Shown here: positions 15,061-18,381 of the stretch, piece by piece
How positions within the stretch are numbered: the first letter of the stretch is position 1
Layout: every line of letters begins with the position of its first letter
Assembly: GCA_963697355.1 (NCBI GenBank)
Contig: CAVONV010000024.1
Span: forward strand, 1-18,381
DNA: 18,381 bases
Direction: 5' to 3'
Source of the DNA: CAVONV01 sp963697355
GTDB lineage: Bacteria; Acidobacteriota; Vicinamibacteria; Marinacidobacterales; DATDRI01
Made by a program: the position numbers and the translations under genes
The notes under the pieces: generated by a model
The model's input: only the letters and a program-made list of their open reading frames with translations
Databases searched by the model: none
What the model was told of the DNA's origin: nothing

Positions 15061-16338
15061 ATGACTAAGCACAACGATACATTCGCAATGGACGAGACTC
15101 TGGGTATCGAGGGAAGTGTCAAACGCTCCAGAAGAGCCAGGCGTTGGCTCGCCGTGGCTGCCGGGCTGTTGGCTGCCACTGCCCTCATGGCCTGGATGCA
15201 AACAAACGATTCTCGATTGCCCGCATATAAGACCTCTCTTGTCGAGAGAGGCGACTTGATGGTGACGGTGACCGCAACGGGCAACTTGGAACCCATCAAT
15301 CAAGTCGATGTGGGTAGTGAGCTGTCGGGTATAGTCGAGACAGTCCAGGTGGACTTCAACGACTCGGTTCGAGTCGGTCAAGTACTGGCCACTCTGGACA
15401 CCGACCGACTCGAAGCACAAGTGCTCGAGACCCGGGCCAATTTGAAATCGGGAGAAGCAAAGGTAAGGGATGCAGAGGCGACTCTGGTTGAAAAAGGCTT
15501 GTCGCTCGATCGCGTCAAGGCGCTCGTCCAAGAAGAGCTCTCCGCCCAAAGTGAGCTCGATGCGGCAGAGGCGGCCTTCCAGAGAGCGCAAGCAGATCTT
15601 ATGAGCACGAAGGCCCAGGTTGCACAGGTCGAAGCGGCCCTCAACGCTCGACAGACCGAGCTCGAGAAGGCCGTCATTCGGTCACCGATCAGAGGAGTGG
15701 TCTTGGATCGGGCCGTTGAGCCGGGACAAACCGTGGCGGCATCACTACAGGCTCCGGTGCTCTTCACGCTCGCCGAAGACTTGAAGCAGATGGAGCTGCA
15801 CGTTGCCATCGATGAGGCCGACGTTGGTCATGTGAGTGAAGGGCAGGAAGCGACGTTCTCGGTGGACGCTCATCCCGACCGTAGCTTTCCGGCAAGCATC
15901 ACTCAGCTCAGGTATGCGTCGGAAACAGTCGCTGGGGTGGTGACCTACGAGGCGGTACTCCGCGTCGACAACTCCGATTTGCTCTTGCGGCCGGGCATGA
16001 CCGCTACCGCGGAGATTGTGGTTGAGACGGTAGAAAAGGCGGTGCTCATACCCAATGCGGCGCTCCGCTTCGAGCTGCCCAACGAGAATCAAGGCTCTCA
16101 GACGCGAAGCGGGGGCATCATGGGTGCGATCCTTCCTCGGCGGCCTCGGACAGACCGCAAGCGTCCGATTTCAAAAGAAGTGAGCGGGCAAACCGTGTGG
16201 ATACTCGGTGACGAGGGACCGGTTGCCGTTACCATAGCGACAGGCGTCACTGATGGTCAGATGAGCGAAGTGGTGGCGGGGGACCTCGAGCCGGGGCTCG
16301 CCCTGGTGGTTGATATCGAGTCGGGAGGTCGATCATGA
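15061..16338 (+). CDS. HlyD/MacA-family periplasmic adaptor subunit
   Basis: A 425-residue membrane-fusion protein that links an inner-membrane ABC exporter to an outer-membrane channel. A basic stretch (KRSRRARRW) precedes one anchor helix at 29-46. Next comes the barrel-sandwich half GNLEPINQVDVGSELSGIV with GQVLATLD, then a long alpha-helical hairpin (about 120-205, rich in Ala, Glu and Gln) and the second lipoyl half with VIRSPIRGVVLDRAVEPGQTV. A beta-barrel and membrane-proximal domain with LRPGMTATAEIVVE follows. A Gly/Arg-rich insert (about residues 345-370) interrupts the membrane-proximal domain and is not usual. GAGGGGG stands about 12 bases before the ATG. Its stop overlaps the ATPase start (ATGA), which indicates a co-translated operon. 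The name macA would be reasonable, but the substrate is unknown. Confidence 0.9.
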   Translation: MTKHNDTFAMDETLGIEGSVKRSRRARRWLAVAAGLLAATALMAWMQTNDSRLPAYKTSLVERGDLMVTVTATGNLEPINQVDVGSELSGIVETVQVDFNDSVRVGQVLATLDTDRLEAQVLETRANLKSGEAKVRDAEATLVEKGLSLDRVKALVQEELSAQSELDAAEAAFQRAQADLMSTKAQVAQVEAALNARQTELEKAVIRSPIRGVVLDRAVEPGQTVAASLQAPVLFTLAEDLKQMELHVAIDEADVGHVSEGQEATFSVDAHPDRSFPASITQLRYASETVAGVVTYEAVLRVDNSDLLLRPGMTATAEIVVETVEKAVLIPNAALRFELPNENQGSQTRSGGIMGAILPRRPRTDRKRPISKEVSGQTVWILGDEGPVAVTIATGVTDGQMSEVVAGDLEPGLALVVDIESGGRS

Positions 16339-17066
16339 AATCGCCGGCGAAGGGAACTGCGAGCGCGCAACCACCTGTCATCGAACTGCAGACCGCATCT
16401 AAGGTCTATGGACAAGGCCAAGCGGCGATGCATGCGATGCGCGGCGTCGATCTTCAAGTGGCCCGAGGGGAGTTCGTCGCTGTGATGGGACCGAGCGGCT
16501 CCGGGAAATCCACGTGCATGAACATACTGGGTTGTATGGACACGCCTACCTCAGGGCGATATTTGTTCAGAGGTGTCGACGTGGGCACACTGAGTCGCGA
16601 TCAACGAGCGTTGCTTCGGCGCCATCAACTTGGTTTTGTTTTTCAAGGATTCAATCTCTTGAACCGAACGACGGCGTTGGAGAACGTCGAGTTGCCGCTG
16701 ATTTATCGCGGTTTGCCGAAACGCCAACGTCGGCAGCTTTCGCTCGAGGCGTTGGATCAAGTCGGTTTGAGAGCGTGGCAGGATCACACCCCGAGTGAGC
16801 TCTCGGGAGGGCAGCAGCAACGCGTGGCCATCGCACGGGCCATCGTAACCGAACCATCGGTTCTCCTCGCGGACGAGCCTACAGGAAATTTGGATACGGT
16901 TCACAGCAAGGAAGTCATGGACCTCCTCACACGGTTCAATCATGAGCGAGGCATCACCGTTGTGATGGTGACACACGAGTCGGAAATGGCTGCTTACGCA
17001 AATCGCATCATACGCTTCATTGATGGACGAGTCGTCGCCGAGAAGGAAGCAGGGAGGGCGGCCTGA
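16335..17066 (+). CDS. ABC transporter ATP-binding protein, MacB/LolD type
   Basis: A 243-residue ATPase with every motif intact: Walker A GPSGSGKST (52-60), Q-loop at Gln104 (GFVFQGFNLL), signature LSGGQQQRVAIARAI (156-170), Walker B VLLADEP (176-182) with D-loop GNLD, and the switch His214 (VMVTHE). Sequence and context place it in the MacB/LolD/FtsE group, which powers mechanotransmission instead of direct membrane translocation. The N-terminus has about 15 extra residues before the usual start (VIELQTASKVYG). It overlaps the adaptor by four bases and the permease by one base (TGATG), so the three products are probably made in equal amounts. Confidence 0.95.
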   Translation: MKSPAKGTASAQPPVIELQTASKVYGQGQAAMHAMRGVDLQVARGEFVAVMGPSGSGKSTCMNILGCMDTPTSGRYLFRGVDVGTLSRDQRALLRRHQLGFVFQGFNLLNRTTALENVELPLIYRGLPKRQRRQLSLEALDQVGLRAWQDHTPSELSGGQQQRVAIARAIVTEPSVLLADEPTGNLDTVHSKEVMDLLTRFNHERGITVVMVTHESEMAAYANRIIRFIDGRVVAEKEAGRAA

Positions 17067-18274
17067 TGCTTTGGGAAACACTGCAACTCGCACTACAGGC
17101 GATCCGACGGAACGTCTTGCGCTCGTCACTGACGACACTTGGCATCGTGATTGGCGTCGCCGCCGTCATCACCATGGTGACGCTCGGTAGCGGGGCAACC
17201 GCCCAAGTCACAGACGACATCGGTAAACTTGGGAGTAACTTGCTTCAAATCCGACCTGGCCAACGCGGCGGCCCGGGAGGCACGCGTTCGATAGCGGAGC
17301 CGTTCGGGCTCGACGATGTGGTGGCGATAAGACAGGAGATCGACGGATTGGAAGCTGTTGCTCCGACGGCAGCTCGTGTCATGCAGGTGATATATGGCAA
17401 CCAGAACTGGTCGACCACGGTGACCGGTACCGACAGTGAGTATTTGCATGTCAAGGACTGGGAGATTGCATCAGGGAGAGCATTCACGGATGGCGAAGTG
17501 AAAGGCGGTAAGGGCGTTTGCCTCTTGGGTGATACCATTTTGGAGGAGCTCTACGGAGCCCAAGATCCTATTGGAACGACTCTTCGGTTGGAGAAGCTTT
17601 CCTGCCAGGTGGTCGGAGTTCTCGAATCTAAAGGTCAGTCGGGTTTCGGTTCGGATCAAGACGATTTCGTTCTCTTGCCGCTTCGCGCGTTTCAGCGTCG
17701 CATCTCCGGCGATCAAAATGTGAGCTCGATTCTCGTTTCGGTGCGAGACCGCGCGTCAATGAGCAAGGTCGAAAAGAACATTGGGTTTCTCCTGCGCGAA
17801 CGTCGGCGCGTTGGCGACGGAGATGATGATGACTTTTTCGTGATGAACATGGAGCAGCTCGCCAGCACCCTGTCCGGTGCCACCGAAGTACTGACGGCCC
17901 TCCTAGGAGCCGTTGCCGGAGTCAGCCTCTTGGTCGGCGGTATCGGCATTATGAACATTATGTTGGTGTCCGTCACTGAGCGCACTCGGGAGATCGGTAT
18001 CCGACTCGCCATCGGTGCCATGGAGCGAGAGGTGCTGACTCAGTTCTTGGTCGAAGCGGTGGTGCTATCTTCCTTCGGTGGCTTGCTGGGAATTACTCTA
18101 GGAATTGGGGGATCTGCACTTTTGGCGCCCTCGCTCGGCGTGCCGTTGGTGCTCGACCCAACTATTGTCGTCATCGCCTTCTTGTTCTCCGCAGGCGTAG
18201 GTGTGGTGTTTGGCTATTTCCCGGCACGCCAAGCCGCACGTCTAGATCCCATCGAGGCCTTACGCCACGAATAG
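17066..18274 (+). CDS. ABC transporter permease, MacB/FtsX type
   Basis: A 402-residue permease with the four-helix FtsX/MacB layout. The first helix is at about 20-42 (LTTLGIVIGVAAVITMVTLG), then a periplasmic core of about 230 residues with VVGVLESKGQSGFGSDQDDF. Three C-terminal helices follow, with the hallmark GGIGIMNIMLVSVTERTREIGIRLAIGA, then LGITLGIGGSALLAPSLG and the last helix before GYFPARQAARLDPIEALRHE. Unlike E. coli MacB the ATPase is a separate polypeptide, the immediately preceding gene. A likely role is export of a peptide, lipid or antibiotic through a tripartite pump with an outer-membrane TolC-like channel that is not encoded in this window. Confidence 0.93.
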   Translation: MLWETLQLALQAIRRNVLRSSLTTLGIVIGVAAVITMVTLGSGATAQVTDDIGKLGSNLLQIRPGQRGGPGGTRSIAEPFGLDDVVAIRQEIDGLEAVAPTAARVMQVIYGNQNWSTTVTGTDSEYLHVKDWEIASGRAFTDGEVKGGKGVCLLGDTILEELYGAQDPIGTTLRLEKLSCQVVGVLESKGQSGFGSDQDDFVLLPLRAFQRRISGDQNVSSILVSVRDRASMSKVEKNIGFLLRERRRVGDGDDDDFFVMNMEQLASTLSGATEVLTALLGAVAGVSLLVGGIGIMNIMLVSVTERTREIGIRLAIGAMEREVLTQFLVEAVVLSSFGGLLGITLGIGGSALLAPSLGVPLVLDPTIVVIAFLFSAGVGVVFGYFPARQAARLDPIEALRHE

Positions 18275-18381
18275 GCGGTTTCATGTTTGAAGGTCCGGCC
18301 CGCCATGGGTCGTTTGTTCACGCTCGAAGATGCCGTCGAAGGACGTGGCAATGTGGCTCTCATCAGTCCCAAAGGGTTTTT
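18275..18381 (+). pseudogene. Fragment resembling the periplasmic core of an ADOP/MacB permease, cut by the window edge
   Basis: Directly after the permease stop codon, and in the same frame, the bases encode LKVRPAMGRLFTLED followed by GRGNVALIS and PKGF. This matches the segment of ADOP/MacB_PCD domains that normally reads VLGVRPALGRxFTxED then VAVLSHGFW; the same segment in the ADOP gene of this window is VLGIQPALGRVL. The domain starts in mid-fold, without the membrane helix that should precede it, so it is a remnant or a join rather than a gene start. An ATG at 18305 exists but has no ribosome site. Confidence 0.45.

Noticed and set aside
1..18381. CRISPR arrays, tRNA or rRNA genes, complete insertion sequences
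   Set aside because: No regularly spaced repeats, cloverleaf sequences, rRNA segments or transposase genes were recognised on either strand.

Overview
This window looks like a contig from an Acidobacteriota-type genome. That placement is an inference from gene content, above all an ADOP-family (acidobacterial duplicated orphan permease) FtsX/MacB protein at 8067-10570, plus an S10 serine carboxypeptidase fragment and a bacterial GH47 mannosidase; base composition is clearly GC-rich. No rRNA, tRNA, CRISPR array or complete insertion sequence was seen. Several genes are split by single-base frame changes while both halves keep good family similarity. This points to consensus indels, or recent decay, rather than intrinsically broken genes.

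Left part (minus strand, about 7.7 kb down to 1). A phenylalanine-biosynthesis unit lies at 368-2656. It has a sigma70-like promoter, a short leader peptide rich in Phe codons, a pause hairpin, a terminator hairpin, then pheA (chorismate mutase/prephenate dehydratase with ACT domain) overlapping a type I-beta DAHP synthase. It looks like a classic Phe attenuation operon, with feedback inhibition at the ACT domain as a second layer. A damaged S10 carboxypeptidase start follows at the left edge. Upstream on the same strand are a 5'-truncated GH47 alpha-mannosidase, an exported UbiB/ABC1-like protein, CutC (translationally coupled to it) and a secreted metallophosphoesterase with an SdrD-B-like N-terminal domain.

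Middle (7.6-12.7 kb). The GH47 fragment stops abruptly at about 7667 and abuts an unrelated plus-strand reading frame. A non-coding stretch with inverted repeats follows, then the ADOP permease (two frame breaks). Next come a class I/II aminotransferase with its own TATAAT promoter (one frame break) and a conserved protein of unknown function.

Right part (12.8-18.4 kb). A divergent DnaK/Hsp70 homologue (one frame break) has lost three ATPase active-site residues and carries a Gln/Pro-rich insert before its C-terminal helices. After a probable terminator comes a tightly coupled three-gene MacAB-type exporter operon: HlyD-like adaptor, ATPase and permease. The last 107 bases hold a fragment resembling the periplasmic core of another ADOP/MacB permease.

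The observations most worth following are the Phe attenuator, the apparently ATPase-dead Hsp70, the exported UbiB-like protein and the GH47 junction.
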